A DNA stretch of 64,000 nt from Sedimentibacter sp. SX930 (GCA_002155105.1 MUZD01000006.1:62001-126000); one strand, 5' to 3'; counted from the first letter of the stretch, positions 35,148 to 45,213 are shown. Translations and numbers: made by a program. The notes: generated by a model from the sequence alone, not told the origin.

Positions 35148-36914
35148 TCAGGAAGTCGCGCGCAATAACTCTGCATCGCCGTTGTACGCCAATGCTTGCG
35201 CACCTTCTTCGCCGGTGCTTACGCGGATGACATTTTCAACATCATAGACAAATATTTTCCCGTCGCCGATATTCCCTGTATATAACGCTTTTCTGGCAGT
35301 TTCGATCACTTGTTGGAGAGGCACGTTGCTGATCACGACTTCCACCCGGACTTTAGGCAGCAGATCCGCATCGGTTTCTACCCCGCGGTAATAAGTCGTA
35401 TGCCCTTTTTGCACGCCGTAGCCGAACACATTCACAACCGTCATGCCGGTGATGCCGATGCCGTTCAAAGCTTTTTTCAGATGATCGAATTTGCTTTCAT
35501 TGATCAAGATTTCCACTTTGGTCATTTTTTTCGTCTTATGTGCCTTGCTGCCCGGGGTGGCTGTCGCGTGGTTTTCCACAACAACGGCTTCGTCCATGGC
35601 GACCACTTCTGCACCGAACTGCTTTTTCGGGGAAAAGGCTGGACTGGCTGGAACTGCAACAGCATCATGTGCACCAACCGCAAGGCCAGCAGCGCTGACT
35701 GAACCGTAAGCCGTTTCGCCATGCAAGGAATAGTCCAAGCCATCTTCCTCTTCCTCCTCGGATGCCCTTACCGGCATAACCAAGCTGATCAGTTTCAGAA
35801 TGACAAAGGAAACGATGGCTGAATAAGCAGTGACCGCAAGGATGCTGATGATTTCTGCGATCAGCAGGGCAGCATTTCCGTCAACCAAGCCGCCTGTTAT
35901 ATCCGGATTGATTGTGGATGTCGCAAAAATCCCCGCTGAGATTCCGCCCCAAATTCCGCCGACCCCGTGACAGCCAAAAGCATCTAGTGCATCATCATAG
36001 CCGATTCTCTTTTTCAATTCAGTGACAGCGAAGAAACAAAGTATCCCACCGACGAAACCGATTAGCAAAGCTGAGAATGGGCTGACATACCCGGCACTTT
36101 GCGTAATCGAGCCAAGTCCGGCGATGATTCCGCTGACCAAACCTAACGCAGTCGGTTTTTTATGCAGGACCCATTCGCACATAAGCCAGCTGAATCCAGC
36201 AGCAGCTCCCGATACGGTCGTTGTGATAAAGGCATTCATTGCAATGCCGTTTATGCTGAGCGCGCTGCCGGCATTGAAGCCGAACCAGCCGAACAACAAC
36301 AAGCCGGCACCGATCATCGTCATCGGGATGTTATGCGGTCGGACAGAGTCTTTGTTTGTTCTTTTTCCGACAAAAATCGCAGCCACAAGCGCTGATATAC
36401 CGGCGCTGACATGAATAACCGTTCCGCCTGCGAAGTCGAGAGCGCCCATTTCACGGATCCAACCGCCATTGCCCCATACCCAATGCGCAATCGGGTCATA
36501 GACCAATGTTGACCAGAGCAACACGAAGGCAAGGTACGCCGGGAATTTCATTCTTTCCGCGACGCTTCCGGAAATGATTGCAGGTGTAATGATTGCAAAA
36601 GCCAATTGGAACATCATGAATAACTGATGTGGGATTGTCGGAGCATAATCTACAGGGGCGAAACCAACATTTTTAAGAAACGCAAATGAAAAGTCGCCGA
36701 TGATTGAATTGTCTCCTCCGAATGACAAGGAATAACCTAAAAGTATCCATTGTATAACCACAACTACAATAGCTGCATAACTATGCATGGTTGTGCTCAG
36801 AACATTTTTTGCCCTGACCATCCCTCCGTAAAATAAAGATAAAGCTGGGGTCATCAGCAAAACCATTACCGTTGCGAGGAACATGAAAGTCGTGTCCGCC
36901 ATGTTGATATCCAT
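35148..36914 (-). CDS. amt: Ammonium transporter with fused C-terminal PII domain
   Basis: A 588-aa fusion. Residues 1-400 are an Amt channel with 11 helices and the signature DFAGGTVIHVSAGISALVAA plus FGCHGVGGIWGG. A flexible Glu/Ala/Val-rich linker of about 60 residues follows. Residues 465-575 are a complete PII (GlnB/GlnK) domain: ITGMTVVNVFGYGVQKGHTTYYRG at the T-loop and GNIGDGKIFVYDVENVIRV at the B-loop. The position equal to GlnB Tyr51, the uridylylation site, is Thr514 here. The fusion suggests built-in gating by effector binding rather than by a separate modified GlnK. The start at 36914 follows AAAGGAGATAAATTAA. Confidence 0.92.
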   Translation of the reverse strand: MDINMADTTFMFLATVMVLLMTPALSLFYGGMVRAKNVLSTTMHSYAAIVVVVIQWILLGYSLSFGGDNSIIGDFSFAFLKNVGFAPVDYAPTIPHQLFMMFQLAFAIITPAIISGSVAERMKFPAYLAFVLLWSTLVYDPIAHWVWGNGGWIREMGALDFAGGTVIHVSAGISALVAAIFVGKRTNKDSVRPHNIPMTMIGAGLLLFGWFGFNAGSALSINGIAMNAFITTTVSGAAAGFSWLMCEWVLHKKPTALGLVSGIIAGLGSITQSAGYVSPFSALLIGFVGGILCFFAVTELKKRIGYDDALDAFGCHGVGGIWGGISAGIFATSTINPDITGGLVDGNAALLIAEIISILAVTAYSAIVSFVILKLISLVMPVRASEEEEEDGLDYSLHGETAYGSVSAAGLAVGAHDAVAVPASPAFSPKKQFGAEVVAMDEAVVVENHATATPGSKAHKTKKMTKVEILINESKFDHLKKALNGIGITGMTVVNVFGYGVQKGHTTYYRGVETDADLLPKVRVEVVISNVPLQQVIETARKALYTGNIGDGKIFVYDVENVIRVSTGEEGAQALAYNGDAELLRATS

Positions 36915-37371
36915 TTAATTTATCTCCTTTGATTGAAATTTCTAATTTGTTCTTAACTATGGAGCAAATTATATAGTCAATAAAGCAGATAGTCATTTCG
37001 ATTCTCACAGCTGATGGAACTATATGTCACACGTGGTTGGTATAACACAAAAACAGATGACAGCGTTCACACTTCAGGATGATTCAAAAAAGGTACTTGT
37101 CCTGCGAATTGTTGTTGTTCATTCGAAAATAAATCCACCGCCTTGATGGCGGAATGATCCGTCTGACCTCTACTCCCATCATGATTAGGAAAGGTAATTC
37201 AAAAAACGCATCACTTCAAGGTTCTGCGGCTTTTTCACAAGGGATTGCATCCGGAAATTTAGGATGGTTCGTCGATTTTTCTCCCAAAATATTGGACCTA
37301 TCGATTGAAAAACGTCCGTATGTTTTGTGGTTTTTCTTCATCTCGCATCCTATTTTCAGCTTCAAACACTG

Positions 37372-37387
37372 TGTGAATAACCTCACA
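37372..37387. promoter_or_regulatory. CRP/ArcR-type palindrome
   Basis: TGTGA-ATAACC-TCACA is a perfect 5-6-5 palindrome of the CRP-family consensus. A second imperfect one, TGTCA-CTTCC-TGACA, follows within 10 bases. It lies about 460 bases upstream of amt on that gene's upstream side. The spacing excludes a standard GlnR box (N7). Confidence 0.4.
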
Positions 37388-37647
37388 TTATCTGTCACTT
37401 CCTGACACAATAAACCAGGATAAAAAACCGTCGCATAAGCTTTCCTAGGTGGTTCTATCAATAAAATGGGTAATTTCAGAAAAGTGAGGATTTGGTGATG
37501 GGATTACATTATCGAGGAATTCCAGTTCGGTCGATTTTCCCATTTTTTGTTTTTTTCAAAAAAAAATGACTTAAACGTGGCAGTATTATTGCCTATTGAC
37601 GTCAACTTTTGGCGTTATTCCCTTCAAATTATTAATGATCCGAACGC

Positions 37648-37687
37648 AAAAAAAGCGGAACCACATTGTGATTTTCCGCTTTTTGGT
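37648..37687 (-). terminator. Terminator after lipoprotein gene
   Basis: AAAAAGCGGAA pairs with TTCCGCTTTTT across a 14-nt loop, with T/A runs at both sides. It lies about 95 bases past the lipoprotein stop codon. Confidence 0.75.
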
Positions 37688-37715
37688 TTTATGAAAATAA
37701 TTTGAGCTGTCATTT

Positions 37716-37740
37716 GTGCCGCCAAACTCTTCGACGATAT
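37716..37740 (-). pseudogene. Possible remnant of a metQ-type gene tail
   Basis: Twenty-two of 25 bases match 30088-30112, the coding segment for IAEEFGGT in the metQ gene. The reading continues for a few codons only. This may be a decayed third paralogue or chance similarity. Confidence 0.35.
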
Positions 37741-37779
37741 CTTTTTCCCCAATATTACTAAAGCATAATATGAGCTATT

Positions 37780-38181
37780 CTATGGTTTTGTTTTGCTGTC
37801 GACATAGGTAAAATCTTCTGTGCCGGATTCGACACCCAAGATGTAGCTAGTCTCTTCCATTGTTTCTCTGTCCTCAGAGAATTCTATTTTTTTATCCTCT
37901 TCTCCGCCTGTTGAATCCGTCGTCTGGATGGTTATCGTGTTATCTTCTTCATTGGACTCCACGACCACATACGTCATTTCCGTTTTCGTACCCTCATCAT
38001 CAACTTCAATCAGTTCGGTTTCAGTGAAGTAATAATCCGGAGATCCCATGGTATTTACCCAGTGTCCAACCAATGCTTCTTCAACTGTTTCTGATTCCCT
38101 ATCAACGGTTACGGTGCAGCCTCCCAGCAAAATGAGGCCGAATAGCACAAGCATGTACATGAATACTTTGTTCCTTCTCAT
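37780..38181 (-). CDS. Small lipoprotein, unknown
   Basis: A 133-aa lipoprotein with lipobox LILLGGC near residue 17. The mature part is acidic and has WVNTMGSPDYYFTETELIEV, resembling small lipocalin-like DUF proteins in which a WxGT-type strand starts a barrel. ATG at 38181 follows AAGGGAGCGTTAAAA. It is single-gene, downstream of the Wadjet terminator region. The function is unknown. Confidence 0.7.
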   Translation of the reverse strand: MRRNKVFMYMLVLFGLILLGGCTVTVDRESETVEEALVGHWVNTMGSPDYYFTETELIEVDDEGTKTEMTYVVVESNEEDNTITIQTTDSTGGEEDKKIEFSEDRETMEETSYILGVESGTEDFTYVDSKTKP

Positions 38182-38437
38182 TTTTAACGCTCCCTTTTCT
38201 GTGTCATCCAAAGAAATAAAGTAACGATGAAACTGGCACACCCGATAGAATCACTTTGTCCTTGGATATTTTTTCATCGCCCAACAGTATCTTTTGCGTC
38301 ATGTTCGCACCCTCGGAAAGCGCTGCCATCACACGGCCTCAGTTTACCACAAAAGCCTAACTCCCCGTACGAATAACACCTTGCCACAATACCTTGATAC
38401 ATTTCCCCCAATAGGTTCCCACAGTGCCTTAGAAATC

Positions 38438-38478
38438 AAAAAGAAGACCAGATTATCAATCGTGGCCTTCTTTTTCTA
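38438..38478 (-). terminator. Terminator of the Wadjet operon
   Basis: AAAAAGAAGGCCA pairs with TGGTCTTCTTTTT across an 11-nt loop, beginning 14 bases past the jetC stop. Confidence 0.85.
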
Positions 38479-38491
38479 CACTATCTCATTG

Positions 38492-41400
38492 TCAGAACAA
38501 ATCCATCTGATCGATTTCTTCGGTTATTTTGAATTGGGAGGCTTCCATTACTTCCTCTGCCTCTTCCCCCTTCAGATGCTCGCCATGCAGGAACTGCACA
38601 CCGCCCTTCAGTTTTGATGAGATCAGGTTCAGCACATAGATGTTGTCGAATCGGTTGTAGATGCTGTCGCCGCCCAATCCGGATAGGCATACCAGTTGCG
38701 TGTTGCTCTTCTTGGCAATCTCCATCAGCGGCTTCAGCAAATGATCCGCATTCGTCTGTGCGAACGGATTGTCCATCACCAGTACCTTGCTGTTCACTCT
38801 CTCTGCAAAGATATCCTTTTCATCCTTTCCCATGTAGGACAACAAACTGGACAGGATGACGAAGGCAGAAAGGAAGCCTTCCCCTCCGGAGTTTTTCGCT
38901 ACGTCATTCCAGCTGATTTGACGTTCCTTATCCTCCTCGATTTTGAACAGCTTGACTTCAATGCTGCTGATAGTCACCACCTCGTTGTATAGGTTTTTTG
39001 TTGTGACAGCAGCCGAGATGGTCTCTTCAGCATTCTCGTTCTGATCCAATCTGTCCAAGGTTCTTGCCGTCACCGTATCAAGCAAATCGTTTAGTCTCTG
39101 CTTGTACAATGCCTGGTTTTCTTCCCAATTGGGCAAGATGATTCTGAGCATTTTGATTGAGTGTCCCCTGATATTGATGGATGAATTTCCGTCAATCTTG
39201 CCGAGGTTTTCATGAACCTCGCGTATGTAATCAAATATGTTTTGAAGTACGTTTTCCTTCTCTTTCTGAATCAGTTCTATGTCCGCTGCCAATTTCTCCA
39301 TCAGCGTGCGATAGGACAGAATCGTGATGTCTAAGTTCTCCAAAAAACTGTTTGGGTCTTTTGAAAGAGTCTCCAGTGTCTCCAAAGGTTTCCTGAAGAA
39401 GTCATCGCCACTGAATACTTTTTTGCGGAGAACCCGTGCAATTTCCCTACCCAGTTGATCACCCTTATCGTTTTCCTCGTACTGAGACTTTCTGTAGTCA
39501 CGCACCATCTCTTTTCTGAATCGATCCAAATCTGCATAATCCACTTCAAGGTCGATTTCCAAGATGACCGGGAAGTAGTCGAACTCAGCCAACGCAGTAC
39601 GGTTTTCGCTTATCTGCTTCAGCTGTGCTTCAAGATTACCTGTTTCACGCTCGATTCCCTTCTTCCGGTCCTCTAGAATGACGATTTTTTCGGCAAAATC
39701 ATAGTCTTTGATTTCGTTCAGCGCTTTAAGCTCTTCCTTACCGTGATACTTTTTAAGATCAGCGAAGTGCGCTTTTATTGTGGTTTCAATAACGGCTTTT
39801 TCAGTTCCATACTCATTGATTTCATTGGTAATTTCCGCTGCTCTGCTCCTCAGTGTTACGATTTCTTTACGCGCCTGTTTTTCTTTATACATGTCGTGCG
39901 GCACTTCGTTAAATTGGCTATCAACCAACCCATATTCACTTGATTTCATCGCAAGCTCTTCCTCTTTGGAAGTGAACCGATTTCGCTCTATCTTCAGCCT
40001 TTCCTCAAGATTTTTTACGTCTTCTGTAATTTTCTTTGAGAGGCTCTCGAACCGGGACTCGATGTCTTCGATATCCTTCTCGACTAGGACGCCTTTTTTG
40101 AACGCACGATAGTTCTCCAATTTTCTCTCGATTTTCGATTCCTTATCTTGGAAATGCCTCAGCCTATTTTCTTGGCTATTTTTATCCACTTCAAGGGCTA
40201 TCTTCAGATTTTTTTGCAACTGAAGTTGGACAATGATGGCAGCCTCTTCATCTTTCAGCTGCTTTTGCATTTCCAGCTCATCGCAGTATCTGACGTATTT
40301 CCCTTTTAATTCGTTCAAATCCTCCAACATTCTCCGCAAAGCATCATCTTCATTCTTCTTCAACCTCAATTCAGTAGTCGCCGAATTACATTCTTTAGTG
40401 ATAGTGGAGATAGATGCTCTTAAATCCGAAATTTTATGATCTGTTTCGGAAATCTCGCGTTCCAATGCTTTTTTATCTTCCTCTGCACTGGAATAGCTTT
40501 CCTGCTCGACCCTGGTGGAAAACACTTGGTTTCTCTTGCCTTCCAAAAAATCGATTTCAGTTTGCTTTTCTTTTATTCTACGCTGCAGACCAAGAATATC
40601 CTCTTCTTTTTTTCGGACGATGGTTTCCAGTTCTTCTTTGTCAATCAGCTTGTTGTTAAAGGAAATCAGGAAATTGACTTTGTCCAATGACAACAACTTC
40701 TTTTCGCTGGATGCGAAAATATGGTCCAATTCCTCCCGGCACAGAATCACGATTGGATACGAAGTAAAGCTTTCAATCGGTTCCTTCTCCAGTTTTTCGA
40801 TATCTCGCCTGTTCATAATCAAAGAATAGGGAATGAACGGGTTATTGCGAACTAACATTGCCCCTGAAGTCCTAGCATTTTCAGACCTCCGAAGCCATTC
40901 CATTCCATAGGTCACTGTTATGTCGCGTTTCCCGAATTCTTCCGCAATGTCGCTCGGTAGTTCCGTTATTTTCCCGGTCTGCAGTTTGTTCAGTTCCGCT
41001 TTTTCCTTTTCCAACTCCGAATGCAACTTGGTTTGCTCTGTTCTAGTTGCGGCAATCCTTTTATCGAATGCAAAGACAATATTGTCTTTTTCGAACAGCC
41101 TTTCTTCACCGAAACCGATGTATTTCAGGGTATCTTTCCTTTCGGATAGCTCCTTTTCAAACTGATGCAACGTATGGATGGTATTTTTCAGTTTTTCGGT
41201 ATCAGTTGCACTCTTAGTTCTCGCATCCATTTCGTCCCGTTCTTGGGACTTCAATTCTTCAGACCTGTTATGCAAAAGATCATTTAAGTCGGCGATTCTC
41301 TTAGCAACGGCATCCAATTGTTTATGGTAATCCCGCTCAACCCCAGCTAGCATCCCCTCATCATAATATCCGGTGAGATTTCTCATAAACCTTACGTCAT

Positions 41401-42886
41401 ATCTTTTGTTGAACCCGCCTTCGGATTCTTCAAACCCTTTTATGCGTTCATCGATCCGACCTAATGCCGATGCGGCTCCATTCCAATCGGTATTTAGTGA
41501 AGTGATTTCCGATTCGGCCTTTTCGATTCCATCTTTCAGCTTCTCTACGGCCAGCGCGATTTCAGCGCAGTTTTCTCGGGCTGCCTCTTGCTCCTTACCA
41601 TAGTGCACGCTGAGGGTATAACCCAAATTGTCCCTTTCGGATGTCATGTCTTCTGTGTCATTTTTCAGTATTTCCAGATCATTCTCCAGCTTCTGAACTT
41701 CCTTGGAGAAGTTTCTATACTCCTCGAATAATTTGGCGCACTCCAAAATATTGCGCAACTGCTCCTGTTCCTTGAGTAGAAATTTAGTTGCATCGAGGTC
41801 GCTCTGTGCCTTGCCTATCATTCCTTCAACCTGATTCTTTTTCTCTTGGCATCGATATATTTTCAGGGAAAGTTCTTCATATCTTATATCCTCTATTTCA
41901 CCTACGATGTTCGTAATCTGCTCCTGCAGCTTTTCCTTAAGCAAATCCAGCTCAGCCTTTTTCTTCTCGATCGTTATCACCAGGTTGGCGATTTTGTTTT
42001 CGAATGCCGAACGCTCCCTTTGCCTTGTTTTAAGTTCAACGGCGTGACTCCGGACGCTTTCTCCATCCACAAAAAACTCCTCGATGGATGCCTTTTTATC
42101 TATTTTCACTTTGTTTTCCCGGTACTGCTTGGCAAAACGGAACACTATTTCCTGGAAGTTCTTGATTTTGTCCTCGTCAACATTTAGCTTGTCCTCTACC
42201 GTTTTAAGGAACCATTTTTCAATCAGTCCCTCCGCACTTTTTGATTCAACAAACAGTTCCGATAGCCCGGATTCCTTAAGGTTGATTTTGTGTATGATGG
42301 ACTCCCATTCTTTGTTGTTGATCTGATATTCCTTCAGTTTGGCAAAGTAGTTTTTCGACTGATTGTACTGCGTCATATCATAGTAATTGAAGTTAAAATC
42401 AGGACTTTTCTTCAGGGACTCGAACAAGGCCTTCGCATTTCCGAAACTCTTGACCTTTTTCCTTCCTTCAACCATTTCAACAAGCGAAATGTTGTGGATA
42501 TCATTCGTATTTTGCCCGCTATATTCGTTGATAAAATTGACGATTTCCAGGTCATCTTTGGAGTCATCGTCAGACGCGTAACTCCTTTTTCGGACCATCA
42601 TCCCGGTAAGGACCTTATTCGCCGCACCATCCAATTCCCATTCCACCAAAATGTAGGTTGGGATAGTGGATGTGAAGTAACTCGCAAACGGACGGTCCTT
42701 CAGGTTCCGGTATCTTTTGGTCACAAAGGGAGCGAGCATCATCTGCACCAAGACCGTCTTGCCTCCCCCGTTGCGCAACGAAAGAAGCGTGCTCTCCCCA
42801 TTCAAATGAAAAGTCTCGTCATCGATTCGCATTGTGTTATTGTTGTAGTTCAAGTTGATGATTCTGACAGCATTTATCTTACTCAT
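38492..42886 (-). CDS. jetC: Wadjet SMC-like ATPase JetC
   Basis: A 1464-aa SMC/MukB/MksB-type ATPase, the motor of a Wadjet complex that extrudes loops on circular DNA. Walker A is LRNGGGKT at residues 37-44. Two very long charged coiled coils (about 230-640 and 740-1200) flank a central hinge-like domain near 640-740. The signature is NSGGEGF near 1332, and Walker B with D-loop is VLVMDNPF near 1368-1375, followed by VCLSGLGG. I chose ATG 42886 because GGGAGG lies six bases before it. A codon seven residues upstream would sit on the ribosome site. It overlaps jetB by 8 bases. Confidence 0.92.
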   Translation of the reverse strand: MSKINAVRIINLNYNNNTMRIDDETFHLNGESTLLSLRNGGGKTVLVQMMLAPFVTKRYRNLKDRPFASYFTSTIPTYILVEWELDGAANKVLTGMMVRKRSYASDDDSKDDLEIVNFINEYSGQNTNDIHNISLVEMVEGRKKVKSFGNAKALFESLKKSPDFNFNYYDMTQYNQSKNYFAKLKEYQINNKEWESIIHKINLKESGLSELFVESKSAEGLIEKWFLKTVEDKLNVDEDKIKNFQEIVFRFAKQYRENKVKIDKKASIEEFFVDGESVRSHAVELKTRQRERSAFENKIANLVITIEKKKAELDLLKEKLQEQITNIVGEIEDIRYEELSLKIYRCQEKKNQVEGMIGKAQSDLDATKFLLKEQEQLRNILECAKLFEEYRNFSKEVQKLENDLEILKNDTEDMTSERDNLGYTLSVHYGKEQEAARENCAEIALAVEKLKDGIEKAESEITSLNTDWNGAASALGRIDERIKGFEESEGGFNKRYDVRFMRNLTGYYDEGMLAGVERDYHKQLDAVAKRIADLNDLLHNRSEELKSQERDEMDARTKSATDTEKLKNTIHTLHQFEKELSERKDTLKYIGFGEERLFEKDNIVFAFDKRIAATRTEQTKLHSELEKEKAELNKLQTGKITELPSDIAEEFGKRDITVTYGMEWLRRSENARTSGAMLVRNNPFIPYSLIMNRRDIEKLEKEPIESFTSYPIVILCREELDHIFASSEKKLLSLDKVNFLISFNNKLIDKEELETIVRKKEEDILGLQRRIKEKQTEIDFLEGKRNQVFSTRVEQESYSSAEEDKKALEREISETDHKISDLRASISTITKECNSATTELRLKKNEDDALRRMLEDLNELKGKYVRYCDELEMQKQLKDEEAAIIVQLQLQKNLKIALEVDKNSQENRLRHFQDKESKIERKLENYRAFKKGVLVEKDIEDIESRFESLSKKITEDVKNLEERLKIERNRFTSKEEELAMKSSEYGLVDSQFNEVPHDMYKEKQARKEIVTLRSRAAEITNEINEYGTEKAVIETTIKAHFADLKKYHGKEELKALNEIKDYDFAEKIVILEDRKKGIERETGNLEAQLKQISENRTALAEFDYFPVILEIDLEVDYADLDRFRKEMVRDYRKSQYEENDKGDQLGREIARVLRKKVFSGDDFFRKPLETLETLSKDPNSFLENLDITILSYRTLMEKLAADIELIQKEKENVLQNIFDYIREVHENLGKIDGNSSINIRGHSIKMLRIILPNWEENQALYKQRLNDLLDTVTARTLDRLDQNENAEETISAAVTTKNLYNEVVTISSIEVKLFKIEEDKERQISWNDVAKNSGGEGFLSAFVILSSLLSYMGKDEKDIFAERVNSKVLVMDNPFAQTNADHLLKPLMEIAKKSNTQLVCLSGLGGDSIYNRFDNIYVLNLISSKLKGGVQFLHGEHLKGEEAEEVMEASQFKITEEIDQMDLF

Positions 42887-43592
42887 GTTCTTCCTCCCCC
42901 AAAGCAATGAGGACTCTGTTGTAGTTATTTTTGTTCAGTATGTTCCAGTCCATGAAATGGTCCAGTTTCTTCGAAGTCGTAATCATGTCATCCGCTTCAA
43001 CATAAACAATCAGGCTCTGGTTCTCCAGAAATTTCAGGATGGTGTACAAAAAGCCCTCCTTGGTGGTCTTAGAACGGCTTGTCCTGTCGCCGCTCTTCAG
43101 GGCTTCAAAGCGTTCCTGCATGTTCGAAAAAGCGATTCCGCCATTGTCCTGCTCGGTCTCGTCTTTCTCGGCCCCTTCCTTAAGCCTGCTGGATAGGATG
43201 TTCAGCAAGTCGCCGCCCCTCAGATAGTTCCGCGACTTGGCTGAACTTCCCTGTGAACCGTACATCTCGACCAGAAGCGTCAAAATCACGAATTGGGATA
43301 GGTAATAGTCTTTGTCGTTCGCGTTGCTCCTGCAAAGTTCTGCTTTCAGTTCGCCCTTCGAATAACCGATAAAATCATTGTCTTCTTTGGGAATGAGGTA
43401 AATCGTCCCGCCGTATTTTTCGACGATGCAGTCCCCGGTTTCTCCTTGTTGCTTCACCAAGTTCATCACGCGCTCGTTCTCTGAATAAGCCCTGTACAGC
43501 TCCTTATCATCTTTTTCGTTCAATTCCCCATTTTTCAGGAGATGATAAAAAATAGTTTGGCTGAATTTGATGTCTTCTACCTCATATGCCAT
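42879..43592 (-). CDS. jetB: Wadjet kleisin-partner protein JetB (KITE/MksE-like)
   Basis: A 237-aa soluble protein in the position of JetB, the tandem winged-helix KITE subunit (MksE/MukE-like) that bridges JetA and the JetC heads. Visible features: an N-terminal helical region (FSQTIFYHLLKNGELNEKDDKELYRAY), then FVILTLLVEMYGSQGSSAKSRNYLRGGDLLNILSSRL, and a C-terminal winged-helix-like TTKEGFLYTILKFLENQSLIVYVEADDMITTSKKLDHFM. It resembles the DUF6063 group. It overlaps jetA by 11 bases and jetC by 8. Confidence 0.85.
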   Translation of the reverse strand: MAYEVEDIKFSQTIFYHLLKNGELNEKDDKELYRAYSENERVMNLVKQQGETGDCIVEKYGGTIYLIPKEDNDFIGYSKGELKAELCRSNANDKDYYLSQFVILTLLVEMYGSQGSSAKSRNYLRGGDLLNILSSRLKEGAEKDETEQDNGGIAFSNMQERFEALKSGDRTSRSKTTKEGFLYTILKFLENQSLIVYVEADDMITTSKKLDHFMDWNILNKNNYNRVLIALGEEEHE

Positions 43593-45213
43593 GTTTCTTC
43601 CCCCTTTTCACCTCAAACAGAATATCTGAGCAGGTCACGACTTTGACCATGCCGTCCTTGCTGGAAAACTCGCGGAACTTTACCTTCTCCTTGCCGGATA
43701 GCTTGCTTACCCTAACATGGGCGATGTCCCCCAACTCCGGCGATTCCTCCACGATATTGAGGACCGTCTCGTTCAATTGGAATTGCGGCGCTAAATCATC
43801 CGTATATTGCGCCTTTTCCTCCCGGAGCTCCTGAACGTTTACAGACTTATTCTTCAGCAATTCGATGACGATTTCCCGGAATATTTCGACCGTCGGAATC
43901 AACTTTTCCAACAGTTCCCTGTCTTCCGAAACGATGGCGCTGATTTCATGTAGGGAAATCACTCCTCTTTTGTTTGCCAAAGTCAGCATAACTTGTAAGG
44001 AATGCTTGTATTTGTCGAGTTTTTCTTTCCGCAGGCGCATCTGCTCCGCTTCCCACTCATCCTCATCAAAGGATAGCATCTCCACATCATCTTCAGCTTC
44101 CTTCTTTCGGATAGTCTTTTGGTACTGGATCGCTTTGTTGATGTTGTATTTCTTTCTGATTTTCTTTCTGAACAATGGTGTCAGGAAATAATGGATATCC
44201 TCAAGCTTCCCGGCATCTTCGAAGACCAAATCATAAAGATCCTTCCTGATATTGAACCTTTTTATCAGAGACATTTGTGAAAGGTCCTCCAGTTCTTTAG
44301 CATAAACATCTTTAAGATCGAAGTGGGCCTTCAGCAATTTCTGTTGCTCTTCGATAGCACGCGAAAGGTACATTTCGATGATCTTCAGATAGTTCAAATT
44401 ATCGAGTTCCTCTTTCTCAAGCTTTTTGATGTTGATATCCTGTTCCTCGAATTCGATAATCCTTTCGCGGACGTGATTCTTGTAGCTGTCAAACTTGTTT
44501 TTGGTCGTCTCCAACGAAGTCAAGTTTTCATTCATCAGATTTTTATATTCCTGCACTGAATAAGAGAGTGCGTTCTGCTTAATCTTTAAGACAGCCTCTT
44601 GCATCTTCTGAAGCTGAATCCTGATCAGATTGAAGATGTTCTTCACGTCTTCGACCGCCTTATCGTAGCTCTGCTTATCCAGATGCATTTTGAAGATGAA
44701 TTCATGGATGGTCAACCGCATATTTGCTTCCATCTCCAAAGTAGAAAGCAAAAGAGAGTATCCATCATTTGATAGCTTGAAGCTTGTCCGTCGCACGGTA
44801 TCTTCAAGATAAACGATTTCGTTATTCAGAAAGCTGATGTTGATTGCCTGATACTCCTTATCGGAAAAATCATATCCATTGAAATACATGGCGTTCCCAT
44901 CATCGCAGAGAACGGTGTTGACGATGAAGTCAGCCAGTTCCTTACAATCTTCATAGGTTAACGTTTTTTTCAGATAGCTCATATTGAGGTCATCCACAAA
45001 GCTGCCTATGTCGTCCAATGTACAGGCCTCATCCTTCAGAGACTGCTCCATGACGAATAAAAGAACCGCAAAGATGATGTTGGTCTGCTCATCAAAGTTC
45101 TCGAACCCAAATTTTTTCCAAGTGGTCTTCTGCATGCTGTTTTTGTACAGTAGAGCGTAAGCTCCCACCCGCTTCATTCTTTCGTTAAAATTATTCAGAA
45201 ATTCATACTCCAT
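43582..45213 (-). CDS. jetA: Wadjet kleisin JetA (MksF-like)
   Basis: A 543-aa protein in the position of JetA, the kleisin that closes the JetC ring. The N-terminal 150 residues are mainly helical (FNERMKRVGAYALLYKNSMQK). Residues about 170-330 form a long charged coiled coil. The C-terminal part has winged-helix-like ITLANKRGVISLHEISAIVSEDRELLEKLIP-type sequence. It starts four bases after jetD. Type assignment follows gene content and the DUF6063-like partner: probably a type III Wadjet. That subtype call is inference. Confidence 0.85.
   Translation of the reverse strand: MEYEFLNNFNERMKRVGAYALLYKNSMQKTTWKKFGFENFDEQTNIIFAVLLFVMEQSLKDEACTLDDIGSFVDDLNMSYLKKTLTYEDCKELADFIVNTVLCDDGNAMYFNGYDFSDKEYQAINISFLNNEIVYLEDTVRRTSFKLSNDGYSLLLSTLEMEANMRLTIHEFIFKMHLDKQSYDKAVEDVKNIFNLIRIQLQKMQEAVLKIKQNALSYSVQEYKNLMNENLTSLETTKNKFDSYKNHVRERIIEFEEQDINIKKLEKEELDNLNYLKIIEMYLSRAIEEQQKLLKAHFDLKDVYAKELEDLSQMSLIKRFNIRKDLYDLVFEDAGKLEDIHYFLTPLFRKKIRKKYNINKAIQYQKTIRKKEAEDDVEMLSFDEDEWEAEQMRLRKEKLDKYKHSLQVMLTLANKRGVISLHEISAIVSEDRELLEKLIPTVEIFREIVIELLKNKSVNVQELREEKAQYTDDLAPQFQLNETVLNIVEESPELGDIAHVRVSKLSGKEKVKFREFSSKDGMVKVVTCSDILFEVKRGKKHGI

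Larger units (their letters stand above)
36915..37779. other. Long gene-free region
   Basis: 865 bases without a credible gene. It holds the amt promoter side, with a TATAAT-like -10 near 36970 on the minus strand. It also holds a CRP-type palindrome (37372-37387), a short CCGCC/GGCGG hairpin near 37138, a terminator (37648-37687) and a metQ-like scrap (37716-37740). A small RNA could be present, but I cannot define one. Confidence 0.5.

Noticed and set aside
37154-37405. Possible 83-aa gene on the plus strand
   Set aside because: No ribosome site, no recognisable domain, and the CRP-type palindrome lies inside it.
37372-37412. GlnR/TnrA box for amt
   Set aside because: The spacing between half sites is six and five, not seven, and the site is too far from amt.
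38294-38617. Possible 107-aa gene opposite the end of jetC
   Set aside because: It crosses the Wadjet terminator and overlaps the conserved C-terminus of JetC on the other strand.
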